Notes: generated by a model from the sequence alone, not told the origin. Counted from the first letter of the stretch, positions 33,726 through 42,990 are shown. The stretch: 64,000 nucleotides of DNA from CANDOC01 sp965261725 (GCA_965261725.1 CBDHDU010000034.1:202095-266094), one strand, 5' to 3'. Numbers and translations: made by a program.

Positions 33726-36437
33726 TTAGAATTGTATTCCTATATGAGCAAAAACTGATCGTATCCGGCTGCTTGTCCACCCGGTATGCTCAAGGTATCT
33801 GAAGCAGCCGATCAGGGTTTTTGTATTTTTTGAAACATCTTTGGGGATCTTGCAAGTTCTTATTACTAGTTCTACTGCTTCACATTCCCGTTTCCACGTA
33901 GCCGACCCTTTTTTAGCAGCTGTAAGAATCCTTTCACGATCATCTGCGGAGAGGGCTTTGGCCGGATCTATCGCAGGGTAAAGCTCAGAGAGCGCAACAG
34001 GAGGATCTCCTTGCATAATTGACCGAAGTGTAGCATGCGGATTTGCACAGGTATCATAGTGAGGTATTTCTGCTGGCAGCAGTACGACAACTTGTCTGGC
34101 AAGATCGCCAAGTGTTTTTAGCTCGATTTGGTCTAAATATTCGGGTAAGTTTCGGATCTTTTTATTTCCCTCCAAATAATTGATTACATCAGAACCACTT
34201 TTCATTTCTTTTTTCCTCGCGGGAGGAATGCCGGCTCGGTTGATCAGTCTTTTCAGATCATCATTAGAGAGTCCGTCTGATATTTGCGAATACAATCTGA
34301 GTTTTTCATCATCAGCAAGTTTAACAAAAGCGGCTCCGGAGTTATGTGGCATTCCTGAGGCGGCTGTTTTAGGGGGAGTATGGTATGTCGATTGTGGTTG
34401 TGGGCGTGGTTGTAGTCGGTGGCCGGGTGGGTGTGAGGTAGTGGAGCCGGTATCTGGTACATATGTGTCAGGCGAAGAGACTCCTTCCAACCGTTTTGAC
34501 TGCGGATGTAATTTTCCCAATGAGTAAATAATCACTGCAAGCTGGTCTGCAGGTTCAAACGTTTCAATCATGGATCTCAGATGGAAGTCCGATTCATGAG
34601 TTATATACTCTTGCGCCGTGGCCGAATCGCCTGCAAATTCCTGTCTAAGGGCGGACATTTGCCCGGTTATTAACGTTGGACTTGTTGTCAACATTCTTTT
34701 GGCAATATGGAATAGTACCTTAGCGTGCCGGTAAGAGCCTTTATTGGTTGTTGCCGCATCAAAGCAGTTCTTAAGGGTGGGAAGATGAAAAGAGTTCGTT
34801 GTTGAAAAAACCGCCTTTTCAAATTCAGGTAATAGAGTCTGGTTCATTTGCACAAGTTGTGCGTGTTTGATGAAATTGGCATGTTCTAATTGCTTTGTTA
34901 TACAGCCATTAACCATTTTCTCCAGCTGAGCACTTTCATAGCATTGTATTCCGCGCCATACCTTATGCATATCAGGAAGGGACATGCACCGTTTGTCCTC
35001 ACCGTTAGTATTTACTGTAAAGCTAATCTGATGCGTGCTCATCCATGTGCGCACAGCATTCGCAAAAGAATCAGTTCTTGAGGGGATATCTGCAGTCAGC
35101 ATGACAACTCTTATTATAAATACACCTCTTTCCTGAGATGAAAAGAGCTTTCCCAGAATTCGTCCGAGTGTTGTTTTTGGTAGGTCATCAGGAAGTGTCA
35201 CACCGGATAACATTGTCGTATCCTTTATTATGTTCGCCGCAATATCCTTGATGTTAATTGAAGCAAACGGTGCTTCCTGTTGTTTTGAGTACAGTTTTGC
35301 CGCCATAAAGCCGTTAAGGATTGTCTGGGGATCGGGAGTACTTGGCCAGATAGACGTTAAAAAGCTTTGGTAATGCTGCGACAGAGCCTCAAATATATCG
35401 TTTATATCATATACAGTGGTAGAGCCGGTTACAGCTTGCTGGTGCTCAAATGCGCTGTTACTGGAAATTGTTACCTGCTGCATGAGTCCTGTTACTGCTG
35501 GCGCATTACTATTACTCTGGGTATTCGAAGGCTCGGGAGCAGTTGAAAGGGTTGGTGGAGTCTGACTTGGCGCTGGCGGTGGTGCTGTTGCTGTTCCAAC
35601 GGCGAATGGCTGTTTTTCAGGTTGGTACGAAGAGGGCTGTGGAGGAACCCTACCGGGCTGTTGCTGTGGAGTGTAACCATACTGCTGTGGAGAGTAGCTA
35701 TACTGCTGTGGAGGGTAGTAACCATACTGCTGTTGTGGAGGGTAACCATACTGCTGTTGCTGTGGAGGATAATCAGCTTGCGGTGGTTGAGAATAAGCTG
35801 CTACGGGCTGTGACTGGTAGTCATAAGCACCGCCCTGCGGATAAGGATAAGCAGGAGGGGGGTAAGCAGAGGTTGTTTGTGTGTGGCTAGGGTCGCCGGT
35901 AGAAAGTGCTGCTGTTATGTGTTCCGGTGGGATCGGAGTTGTTGCAATAGCGGGAGGAAGCTGCTTATTACAATATTCTAAAATCAATCCTGACCAGCCT
36001 GCCAGATTTATTTCTTCTGATAAAGCAGTGAAAAAGCTAATTATGTTAGAAGAGTCACTATTGTTTGTGTAGGGGGTCGTTGCATGCAAAAGTAATGTTT
36101 TAAAGTTAGCTTCCCGATTTTTCTTTCCCGTTTTTAAAAGCTTTTCCCTGAGTCCGAATGACTTCGCACAACGTCTTAAACATTCATTTAAATCTTCGGC
36201 ATCTTTCAATGCATTCTTTGATTTGAGTTCTGAAATTAGCTTTTCACGATTATCTGCTGATTTTAAAAAATCATGAAATTGCGCACTGCTGATTAATGTT
36301 TTGAAGTTTGACCATCCTGCGCTTACGGGAGGGGATATCAAACTGATAGAAAACAAAAGAAACAAACAGGAAAAAAACATCCTAAAAAGATGCGGCTTAT
36401 CTTTTATAGGAACATGGTTGTCTGATAATGAAAACAT
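33726..36437 (-). CDS. Large secreted protein with Tyr/Pro/Gln-rich spacer and death-effector-like C-terminal module
   Basis: A 903-residue protein with a signal peptide (cleavage near VSA, residue 40). Residues ~45-160 are helical and unrecognised. About 190-272 is a Tyr-Pro-Gln repeat spacer of YGYPPQQ type, and ~280-330 is Pro/Thr rich. A large helical region follows to ~640, then a second Pro-rich linker (~655-700). Residues ~711-785 (LRLYSQISDGLSNDDLKRLI onward) follow the hydrophobic pattern of a death-effector domain. The last ~65 residues may be another death-fold helical bundle. Exported, possibly acting on a eukaryotic host; all function is inference. Confidence 0.55.
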   Translation of the reverse strand: MFSLSDNHVPIKDKPHLFRMFFSCLFLLFSISLISPPVSAGWSNFKTLISSAQFHDFLKSADNREKLISELKSKNALKDAEDLNECLRRCAKSFGLREKLLKTGKKNREANFKTLLLHATTPYTNNSDSSNIISFFTALSEEINLAGWSGLILEYCNKQLPPAIATTPIPPEHITAALSTGDPSHTQTTSAYPPPAYPYPQGGAYDYQSQPVAAYSQPPQADYPPQQQQYGYPPQQQYGYYPPQQYSYSPQQYGYTPQQQPGRVPPQPSSYQPEKQPFAVGTATAPPPAPSQTPPTLSTAPEPSNTQSNSNAPAVTGLMQQVTISSNSAFEHQQAVTGSTTVYDINDIFEALSQHYQSFLTSIWPSTPDPQTILNGFMAAKLYSKQQEAPFASINIKDIAANIIKDTTMLSGVTLPDDLPKTTLGRILGKLFSSQERGVFIIRVVMLTADIPSRTDSFANAVRTWMSTHQISFTVNTNGEDKRCMSLPDMHKVWRGIQCYESAQLEKMVNGCITKQLEHANFIKHAQLVQMNQTLLPEFEKAVFSTTNSFHLPTLKNCFDAATTNKGSYRHAKVLFHIAKRMLTTSPTLITGQMSALRQEFAGDSATAQEYITHESDFHLRSMIETFEPADQLAVIIYSLGKLHPQSKRLEGVSSPDTYVPDTGSTTSHPPGHRLQPRPQPQSTYHTPPKTAASGMPHNSGAAFVKLADDEKLRLYSQISDGLSNDDLKRLINRAGIPPARKKEMKSGSDVINYLEGNKKIRNLPEYLDQIELKTLGDLARQVVVLLPAEIPHYDTCANPHATLRSIMQGDPPVALSELYPAIDPAKALSADDRERILTAAKKGSATWKRECEAVELVIRTCKIPKDVSKNTKTLIGCFRYLEHTGWTSSRIRSVFAHIGIQF
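35622..35870 (-). repeat. Degenerate in-frame repeats coding for Tyr-Pro-Gln motifs
   Basis: Within the 903-residue gene, plus-strand units such as CATACTGCTGTGGAGGGTA recur about seven times with small changes (YGYPPQQ, YGYYPPQQ, YSYSPQQ, YGYTPQQQ in protein). The repeats are imperfect and stay in frame, so they are protein repeats and not a CRISPR. Such tracts can gain or lose units by slippage. Confidence 0.8.
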
Positions 36438-36532
36438 TGTCTTGCCTTTTTTTTGCAGTTTATGTAGGAAGTCTATTTTCTTTATTAAAGGAGATTAGAA
36501 TTAATCAGCGTATTGTTTTTTTTTTAATAACT

Positions 36533-38262
36533 AGTGCCTGTCAGAAAACGCATGAACTATAGCTGCCTGTGTTAATGAGTCACTGTTAGGTGGATCATTT
36601 GAGTTTGCTGTTCAATCAATGCAGCGGTTTTCAGTCACAATTGTTCAAAAAATGTTCAAAACCTTCACTCCGTAGATGTCAGTAAGCCTCACGACATGCA
36701 TGATCTGAACGAACACCGGATTACCAAACCATCAACAGGCGACTATTGCCGATCCCTTTCCAACAGCACTTTGCCCAGACGCTGCAGGTTATTTGCCACA
36801 ACAGCCAGCGAAACATAACGCTTGAAGGCATCCAGCCCTTTATCCGGACATTTATCCAGACCATGGGCTTCCAGAGCATTAATATCCGACTCAACAGCAG
36901 AGTGCTGTCGTTTTGCACGGACAAACGCCAGGTGTGATTCCCGTTTTTTGTCCTCTAACGACATCTTTCCTTTTTTAGGTAGTACAGCCCTGTCCAGCAA
37001 GTTTTCCAGTTTTACAAGATTATCCGGACTCCAGAACCCCTTGTCGTAGCTGACTTGACTCAAGACTGGAAAGCGCTCTTTGGCTCCCTTGGCCATAGGA
37101 ACCGTTACCTGGTCGTCCGTTTGCTTTTCCATGACCTGGTGGTGAAGCGTAAAGCCGAACTGATCCTGCAACACACAAACACGCAAGCCCAGTTCAACCG
37201 GTACGCCCGCCTTGCCTTTGCTGACCCACTCGGTATGAGGTTCAAACAGCGAAAAGATTTTCTCTGCATGCGGTATGGTTTCATGCTCAATGACCCGCCG
37301 ATGAATCAGACTAACCTGATGTTTGGCATGCAGCAGATAGTAGCTGAGCGCTTCAAGGCGTGGTTCATCAGGTTGATGCTTTGTCAGCACGGAGTACGTT
37401 ACATCGGCCATCCGAATGATTTTCAGGCTGAGCTTCAGGTACTCAATATGCGCCATTTCAATGTCATGCTGTCGTTTGCTTTTTTGTAACTCGTCAGCTG
37501 ACGTAGAGTGCTTCAGGTTACGCACTGTATGGTAAAGCTTCTTATGCTGCCGCTGCAGGTAGCGATGCTGTCGCCAGCCGGGGAGTTTGTGCTCATGAGC
37601 TGAAGCCGAAGCAAACTCAATGATTTTACGACAAGCATCGCTCAGCAAGTTAATGTCGGTGGGGAAATGGACATTGGTTTTTACGACAAACGAATCGGCA
37701 CGGCCATGTAACGGTTCGCTCTTTTTTTTTACCAGCGAGTGCCCTGCCGCAACGACAACCTGATTGATCTGATCCAGCACCTGCGGGGTAAACAGGCTGA
37801 TATTATCCTGCAACGTCTGTATATGGTAGGTGTGCGTGCAATAAGGGCCATGTCCGAGCATCTGACGCAAAGTGCCGTGTTCATTGGCCAGTTCCTGCAA
37901 ACGGTCATAATCGCAATTGATCACCAGGCGGAGGGTGCCAAACACGAGTATTCTCCAGAGTTCCATCCCGGGGCGACCGTTGTTTTGGTCAGATAGAATC
38001 ATGGAGTCGAGTACCTGAAAGACCTGCTGTCTCAGCTCTGGCGTTGTGTAAATGTGCTGCAATGCTCGCAGGATACGAGGGATATCGTCTCTGGACTTGG
38101 GGTTAAACTGGACGGATGAGATATCGACTTCACCCAGCTGCATTTGTGGATTGATGGTCTGGCGCATAAATTTGAAAAACAGCCTGTTTTGGAAAATCTT
38201 CAATAGTTATATTTGGTTGCAGGCTGCTATTTTCAAGGTTTGAGGGTTTTCGGACAGGCACT
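36533..38262 (-). mobile_element. ISNCY-family insertion sequence
   Basis: 1,730 bp. The left end is AGTGCCTGTCAGAAAAC and the right end is the complement of AGTGCCTGTCCGAAAAC, a 17-bp inverted repeat with one mismatch. AACT directly flanks both sides (36529-36532 and 38263-38266), a likely short target duplication. It sits about 95 bp upstream of the 903-residue gene's start codon, so it may have displaced or replaced that gene's promoter. Confidence 0.85.
36743..38167 (-). CDS. ISNCY-family transposase
   Basis: A 474-residue transposase starting MRQTINPQMQLGEVDISSVQ; a TTG 12 codons upstream would extend it. Family features are GRPGMELWRILVFGTLRLV (N-terminal helix-turn-helix region), HGRADSFVVKTNVHFPTDIN (first catalytic Asp region), SYDKGFWSPDNL, and the C-terminal AVESDINALEAHGLDKCPDK with the catalytic Glu region. 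The frame is complete, so the element may be active. Confidence 0.83.
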   Translation of the reverse strand: MRQTINPQMQLGEVDISSVQFNPKSRDDIPRILRALQHIYTTPELRQQVFQVLDSMILSDQNNGRPGMELWRILVFGTLRLVINCDYDRLQELANEHGTLRQMLGHGPYCTHTYHIQTLQDNISLFTPQVLDQINQVVVAAGHSLVKKKSEPLHGRADSFVVKTNVHFPTDINLLSDACRKIIEFASASAHEHKLPGWRQHRYLQRQHKKLYHTVRNLKHSTSADELQKSKRQHDIEMAHIEYLKLSLKIIRMADVTYSVLTKHQPDEPRLEALSYYLLHAKHQVSLIHRRVIEHETIPHAEKIFSLFEPHTEWVSKGKAGVPVELGLRVCVLQDQFGFTLHHQVMEKQTDDQVTVPMAKGAKERFPVLSQVSYDKGFWSPDNLVKLENLLDRAVLPKKGKMSLEDKKRESHLAFVRAKRQHSAVESDINALEAHGLDKCPDKGLDAFKRYVSLAVVANNLQRLGKVLLERDRQ

Positions 38263-38453
38263 AACTATGCAGATCTTGTTTCTTGTTTGTAGGTCAATTA
38301 GAAATCAAATTAATTATTATTGTTTTTATTAATGATCAATAAGGTTTTATAATCCCTTAGTTCGCATCATAAGTGGGTGAATGTTCAAAAACATTGATAG
38401 CTGTCAATCTAGAATTTTTCTGATACATTTAACTATTTCTGTACCAAAGTACT

Positions 38454-38680
38454 ATGTCTCTTATAAGAATAAACTGTATTCACTGCCATCAATCCAAAGA
38501 TGTCGTCAAAAACGGCAAAGCCAAGCCCTGCCAACAGCGTTTTCTTTGCAGAGTTGCGGAAAGGATTTCCAGCTTGATTACCTCAACAACGGCAACAACC
38601 CGCGCACTCATGAAAAGATTGTGCAATTGACCATGAATGGCTCCGGAGTCAGAGATATTGAGCGTGTGCGGAAGTAGCAC
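38454..38680 (+). pseudogene. IS1-family insA remnant
   Basis: The first frame reads INCIHCHQSKDVVKNGKAKP and QQRFLC, the zinc-finger start of IS1 InsA. After a one-base shift near 38560, the next frame reads SCGKDFQLDYLNNGNNPRTH then EKIVQLTMNGSGVRDIERV, the rest of InsA. The stop follows at 38677 and no insB is present. It is a frameshifted fragment of about 75 codons next to the IS200 gene. No clear IS1 ends were seen. Confidence 0.75.
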
Positions 38681-38698
38681 CGAGGCTATGGTTTATGG

Positions 38699-39371
38699 GT
38701 GCCAAGCAGTAAATATATCCATATGTCACATAATGTCACGGTGCTTATGTATCACTTAGTGTGTCCTACGAAATACAGACGAGTAGTTATTACAGGTGCT
38801 GTTGATGAGACGCTCAAGGATGTTTGTTTGGATATCTCCCAAAGGTATGAAATATATTTTTTGGAAATTGGTGCAGATAGAGGTCATGTACATTTTTTGA
38901 TCCAGTCAGTACCAACGATGATCCCAAAATCTATCCTGATTACCACTGAAGCTACGCATGTCTACAGGAGTACCTTTGTTAATTACTCTGTCTCGTAGCA
39001 TATACGGATGTACTATTAACCCCGTGATCAGAACGTTAAAAGCAGCAATATATAGTCTCTCGCTAACAAGACGATAGTTCATGAATTTTAAAGGTCATGC
39101 ACGCCAAGCCTTTAAGCGATAGCCATTCTTCTACATGCTGGCGTACGCTCAGTGGTAATCAGGAAAAGTTAAAAGCCTTACTGCCCGACAGATATTCAAA
39201 AGGAATCCAGAAGTGAAAAAGCAGCTATGGGGTGGTTCTTTTTGGAGTTCGGGATATTTTATGAATACTGTAAGTCGGCATGGTAATGAGGAAGTCATTG
39301 CCAATTATGTAAAGAATCAAGGGAGTGAAGAGTATATGCGGTTCCATCGCATAGCTGTATGCCCTGGGTAA
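38699..39371 (+). pseudogene. IS200/IS605 tnpA (Y1 HUH transposase) split by a MITE
   Basis: The 5' part (38699-38934) reads YIHMSHNVTVLMYHLVCPTK, with the HUH motif region later as GADRGHVHFLIQSVP. The 3' part (about 39172-39371) reads KSLTARQIFKRNPEVKKQLW and SSGYFMNTVSRHGNEEVIAN, carrying the catalytic Tyr region. A 229-bp inverted-repeat element separates the halves. Without it the gene would encode about 148 residues, the normal TnpA size. No tnpB is present. A hairpin typical of IS200 right ends follows at 39411. Confidence 0.82.
38935..39163. mobile_element. 229-bp MITE inside IS200 tnpA
   Basis: It begins CCTGATTACCACTGAAGC and ends with the complement of CCTGATTACCACTGAGCG, giving a 15-bp perfect terminal repeat that continues imperfectly (TACGCATGT and TACGCCAGCATGT). 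The interior codes for nothing. It splits the IS200 transposase gene cleanly. I do not recognise the parent IS, and no clear target duplication was found. Confidence 0.72.
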
Positions 39372-39410
39372 ATGAGCTTACTTGATTAATAAGGGCTCGG
39401 TACAAAGGAT

Positions 39411-39432
39411 ACCCCGCAGCTTGCTGCAGGGT
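39411..39432 (+). repeat. IS200 right-end hairpin
   Basis: ACCCCGCAGC and GCTGCAGGGT form a stem of about 10 bp with a 2-nt loop, 40 bp after the tnpA stop. IS200/IS605 elements carry such subterminal hairpins that TnpA recognises. A group II intron begins 7 nt after it. Confidence 0.65.
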
Positions 39433-39439
39433 AGTTCAT

Positions 39440-40117
39440 GTGTGCCGAGCATGTTGCACAGCTTGGGGGTGAAAGTCCCCTGTCCAGCCAGATGAGGGCG
39501 AAGGACTAGCGAAGCACAAGGTTTGTATCGCGAGGTGCAGGCTGAAGGCAGTGTGGAGCAAACTTGCGAGCTGACGAACAGAAACCGGATACGAGGCTGT
39601 CTGCGTGAGGGCGAGTCAGCATGTGATGACGAAGTCCCATACTCATCCGGACATTCAGGCAGTAAATCCGGCAGTTGTGCAGGGAAGGCGGTGTAACTTA
39701 CCTCGGGAGGTCTGTGTGGTGTCTGATTTCAGACTGAGGTCATCGTAAGGTGTCCTGATCGCCATACAGAAGTCAGCAGAAGGCATAGTAGCTGGCATAT
39801 GTCAGTGAAGGCCTGAACGGTACAGAGTGGTGATTAGTTTCTGTTTTCGATACACCGGACAGCAGACAAGTTCAGCAAGCACTGAAACTCATGCCAGGTG
39901 GTCACGGCGGAACCGGAGGCTGCGACGCTATGAGGGCTGAGGCTGTATCGGCATCACAGAATTACGAAAGCCCGGCGGGCGATACGAGCCTGATGGATCG
40001 TATCGCCAATCCCAGTAATTGATAAGATTATTGGGCGCTTAACTGACCGAAACGCCCAGTACGGATCCGTGGGTGTTGTGGGAGGAGCGTAGCTGTGAAG
40101 CTACGCCCTATCCCGAT
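39440..40117 (+). ncRNA. Group II intron with deleted reverse-transcriptase ORF
   Basis: The 5' end GTGTGCCGAGC and GGGGGTGAAAGTCCCC look like a group II intron start. Near 40049-40082 is a domain V-like stretch (CGCCCAGTACGGATCCGTGG with GGTGTTGTGGGAGG), then a domain VI hairpin (GAGCGTAGCT, GTGA, AGCTACGC) and CCTATCCCGAT at the end. In domain IV only a 43-codon remnant of the intron protein remains (39891-40022, ending AGDTSLMDRIANPSN), so the reverse transcriptase is lost. Insertion just after a hairpin suggests the IIC type. It could splice only with help in trans. Confidence 0.75.
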
Positions 40118-40300
40118 TTAGCTCTTTTAAAAATACAGGTATAGGTCCCGGGTGTTTCTGATCTGTCCAGTTAGGGTATGTTACAGTGGTCATTTTTCCT
40201 TTATCGTTAGTAAAAGTAAAACAATTACACCGTTTTTATGTTTTGAGGCATCAATGTCTATAGTTGAACGTATCTTGGTCAGATTCCAACGTAAAACAAA
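40118..40300 (-). pseudogene. C-terminal remnant of a tandem paralogue of the neighbouring secreted protein
   Basis: Read on the minus strand, one frame gives PFVLRWNLTKIRSTIDIDAS and, after a one-base shift, FTNDKGKMTTVTYP and PVFLKELNRD. The intact neighbour has APFIMTWSLPLKSSSIDIDA, FTDRYGKKTTAVYT and PVFLKKLVDKNP. They are clearly the same protein family. Only the last ~60 codons exist here, with a frameshift, and the group II intron abuts at RD. This is a decayed partial duplication. Confidence 0.7.
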
Positions 40301-40881
40301 AGGCTTTATTATTTACAGTTTTCACCCTTTGGTTCGGGGAAAGGGTTTTTATCAACCAGTTTTTTTAAGAAAACTGGTGTAGATTTTTGACCTTCCTTTG
40401 AGGTGTATACGGCAGTGGTTTTCTTTCCGTATCTGTCAGTAAAAGAAAAGACAACTATACCTTCTTCGTGTTTTGTAGCATCAATATCTATAGATGAACT
40501 TTTTAAGGGCAGACTCCATGTCATAATAAAGGGGGCTGTTATCTCTAATATGGACCCGACTGTAGCATTTTCGGTTTCTAGCTCATTCCAAAAAACTACA
40601 CGAGCAAAAAAAAGTAGTGGTGATATTAACGGAATTGCTTGTTCATCCGGAATTTTAAGTTCCAATAGCCCTTGTCTGGTCGGGGGAGCGTATATAGCGT
40701 TTAGCATTGTGGGTGATTCATAGTTTTGGCCTGGGGTGGCTTGAGACTCCTTCTCAATTTTAACCTTAATATCAAGATAGATTATGGGATTATCTAGTTG
40801 GCTTTTTGGCTTTTTTCCAAAGCGGATGACAATGTTTTCTTTAGCGCCGGAAGAGTCTTGGGAGCGAGTTACAGCCAATTT

Positions 40882-42606
40882 GTAACTGCTCAAAATTCGT
40901 AGGCGAGTCAACACGCTGACATCAAAACTTTGTCCTTCGGAATCGGGCATAATCAAGTCTATGAACTCGCCTACAATTTCAGACCTTGAAACAGAAGTCA
41001 GCGAACTCAAGGCTTTTGTCAGCACGCTACTCGACAAAATCAATAAGCTGACAGCCGAAAATACCGCCCTGCGCGAGGAAATCCGGCACCTTAAAAAACT
41101 CAAGGGGCAACCAAAAATTCGCCCGAACAAAAAAACGTCGGAAGACGTTGAAAATAAGGACAGTCAGTCAACGTCGCCAGCTGAAACGCCACCCAGGAGC
41201 AAACGTTCCCGATCACCGGAACCGGGTCGCACAGCCAAGCCTTCTCCTTCTTCTGTTCGTGAGGAAATTTGCCCGGCAGCGGGTGTACAGGATAACTGGA
41301 AGCGCAAAGGCTATCAGGATTTTACCCATGTTGATGTGAATCTGGAGTTCACGACAACACGCTACCGTCGCGAAGTATGGCTTACCCCTGAAGGTCAGAC
41401 TGTCATTGCACCGTTGCCTATCCATATAAAAGGTCGCTTCGGTGATAACCTCAGATCCATGGTGCTGGATCTTTATCATTCCTGTAGTGTTACCCAGCCG
41501 TTGTTGCTTGACTGGTTGCACAGCCATGGCTGCCCAATCTCTGAGGGCAAACTCAATGCCTTACTGACGCAGGGGCATGAGCTGTTTCATCAGGAGCGGG
41601 AAGATATTCTCGAAACAGGTATTGCCTGTTCCCGCATGCTGCTTGTAGACGACACAGGTGCTCGACATGATGGAAAAAACGGCTATTGCACGGTAATCGG
41701 TAACGACACTTTTACCGTATTTTCTTCAACCGACAGCAAAAGCCGCATTAATTTCCTGACCCTGCTTCAGGGAAAGCGTCGCTCTCATATCCTGAACCCG
41801 GCTGCACTCAGTTATATGAAGCAGGTAGAAATGGCTGACAGGTGGATTGATACCTTGTCTGCTTATGGGGAAATCCACTTTCTGAACGAAGCTGCCTGGA
41901 AAGCCTTTCTGGATGACCATAAACTCTTTGCCAAAGAGCAGCGTCGTAAAGTGACAGAGGCTGTTCTCAAGGCAGGCCTGTTAAACAACGGCTGCCCTGA
42001 AGCCATGGTCATCCACAGTGACGGTGCCCGGCAGTTTGACACGGCGTTTGAACATTCCCTGTGCTGGTTCCATGCCAGCCGCCCACTGGCAAAGCTGATC
42101 CCTGCCAATAAGCAGGAACGGGCTGCCCGTGACTGGATGGAAAAGCAGTTCTGGCATATATACGACGATATTGAGACCTATTGCCAAGCGCCGACAGCCA
42201 TACGGAAGGCGCAGATTGAACAGGATTTTAATCACTGGGTGGCGACACAGTCTGACTATCCTGACCTTCGTGCTGTCCTGGGTAAGCTTCACCGGGCACG
42301 GGAGGAGTTATTGCTGATACTAAAGTATCCATGGCTGCCACTTCATAATAACCTGAGTGAGCGGCAAATCAGGGAGTACGTGAAACGACGAAAGATCAGT
42401 GGTGGCACTCGAAGTCATCTCGGTCAGCGTTGCCGGGATACATTTGCAAGCCTGAAAAAAACATGCAGGCTGCACGGCATATCCTTCTCCAACTATCTTA
42501 AAGATAGAATCTGCGGAACCCAGATGATTCCCAGACTGTCAGACGTGGTGCGGGATAAATCTGCCCGGCTCATGGGTGATGCCGCCTACGGATTTTGAGC
42601 AGTTAC
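40882..42606 (+). mobile_element. IS66-family insertion sequence (single transposase gene)
   Basis: 1,725 bp with ends GTAACTGCTCAAAATTCGTA (left) and the complement of GTAACTGCTCAAAATCCGTA (right). It is flanked by GCCAATTT at 40874-40881 and 42607-42614, a perfect 8-bp target duplication as expected for IS66. Only tnpC is present, with no tnpA or tnpB accessory genes, a compact form seen in part of the family. Confidence 0.92.
40961..42598 (+). CDS. IS66-family transposase (TnpC)
   Basis: A 545-residue transposase. An N-terminal coiled coil (about residues 5-50) is followed by a basic Pro/Ser linker. The DDE core has Asp in RMLLVDDTGARHDGKNGYC, Asp in VIHSDGARQFD, and Glu in PLHNNLSERQIREYVKRRKI with the following SGGTRSHLGQRCRDTFASL. 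The frame is complete, filling the element nearly from end to end. Confidence 0.87.
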   Translation: MNSPTISDLETEVSELKAFVSTLLDKINKLTAENTALREEIRHLKKLKGQPKIRPNKKTSEDVENKDSQSTSPAETPPRSKRSRSPEPGRTAKPSPSSVREEICPAAGVQDNWKRKGYQDFTHVDVNLEFTTTRYRREVWLTPEGQTVIAPLPIHIKGRFGDNLRSMVLDLYHSCSVTQPLLLDWLHSHGCPISEGKLNALLTQGHELFHQEREDILETGIACSRMLLVDDTGARHDGKNGYCTVIGNDTFTVFSSTDSKSRINFLTLLQGKRRSHILNPAALSYMKQVEMADRWIDTLSAYGEIHFLNEAAWKAFLDDHKLFAKEQRRKVTEAVLKAGLLNNGCPEAMVIHSDGARQFDTAFEHSLCWFHASRPLAKLIPANKQERAARDWMEKQFWHIYDDIETYCQAPTAIRKAQIEQDFNHWVATQSDYPDLRAVLGKLHRAREELLLILKYPWLPLHNNLSERQIREYVKRRKISGGTRSHLGQRCRDTFASLKKTCRLHGISFSNYLKDRICGTQMIPRLSDVVRDKSARLMGDAAYGF

Positions 42607-42990
42607 GCCAATTTTATGCTTTCTCTACCCCAAGGGATGCAGTCTAGATCTACTACACTATTAGCCAAGGATGAACGACTTAGTGTACTTAATAATATGG
42701 CAGATAAAAGAGCTGCGCATAAAATGCTGAAATTTGATTTTATAAATTTATATAGTATCGATTGTTTCATAAATGTATTTTGAGATGTCTTTTGTTTCAT
42801 AGTGTGTAATGGCAGTGGTTTAATGAAAAGGTGATTGTAGTCTTCTCCATTGAACTGCTAAGTCTAGTTGCCATGAATATTGTTCTTATTTTTATTATGA
42901 AACACATAAGGATGATTTAATAAAAAATGACCAGCATGTTGTCAGTCGTTTTTATATTTCAGGCTCTTTCGCAGGTTGGCTGATCATTTT

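Larger units (their letters stand above)
40309..42770 (-). pseudogene. Secreted protein gene of unknown function, split by IS66
   Basis: The 5' part (42770-42607) encodes a signal peptide starting MKQSILYKFIKSNF and ending near RSSLA. The 3' part (40881-40309) encodes VTRSQDSSGAKENIVIRFGK onward to the stop. Removing the IS66 element and one 8-bp duplication rejoins ESIKLAVTRSQD in frame, giving about 245 residues, probably beta-rich. I do not recognise the family. A partial paralogue remnant lies immediately downstream. Confidence 0.78.

Noticed and set aside
35650..35780. Short repeats that could suggest a CRISPR array
   Set aside because: Units are about 20-27 bp, directly adjacent, imperfect and in frame with a protein-coding repeat. 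There are no spacers and no cas genes.
38699..38998. A complete short IS200 transposase
   Set aside because: The 99-codon frame runs into the MITE. The true C-terminal half lies after 39163, so the gene is interrupted, not short.
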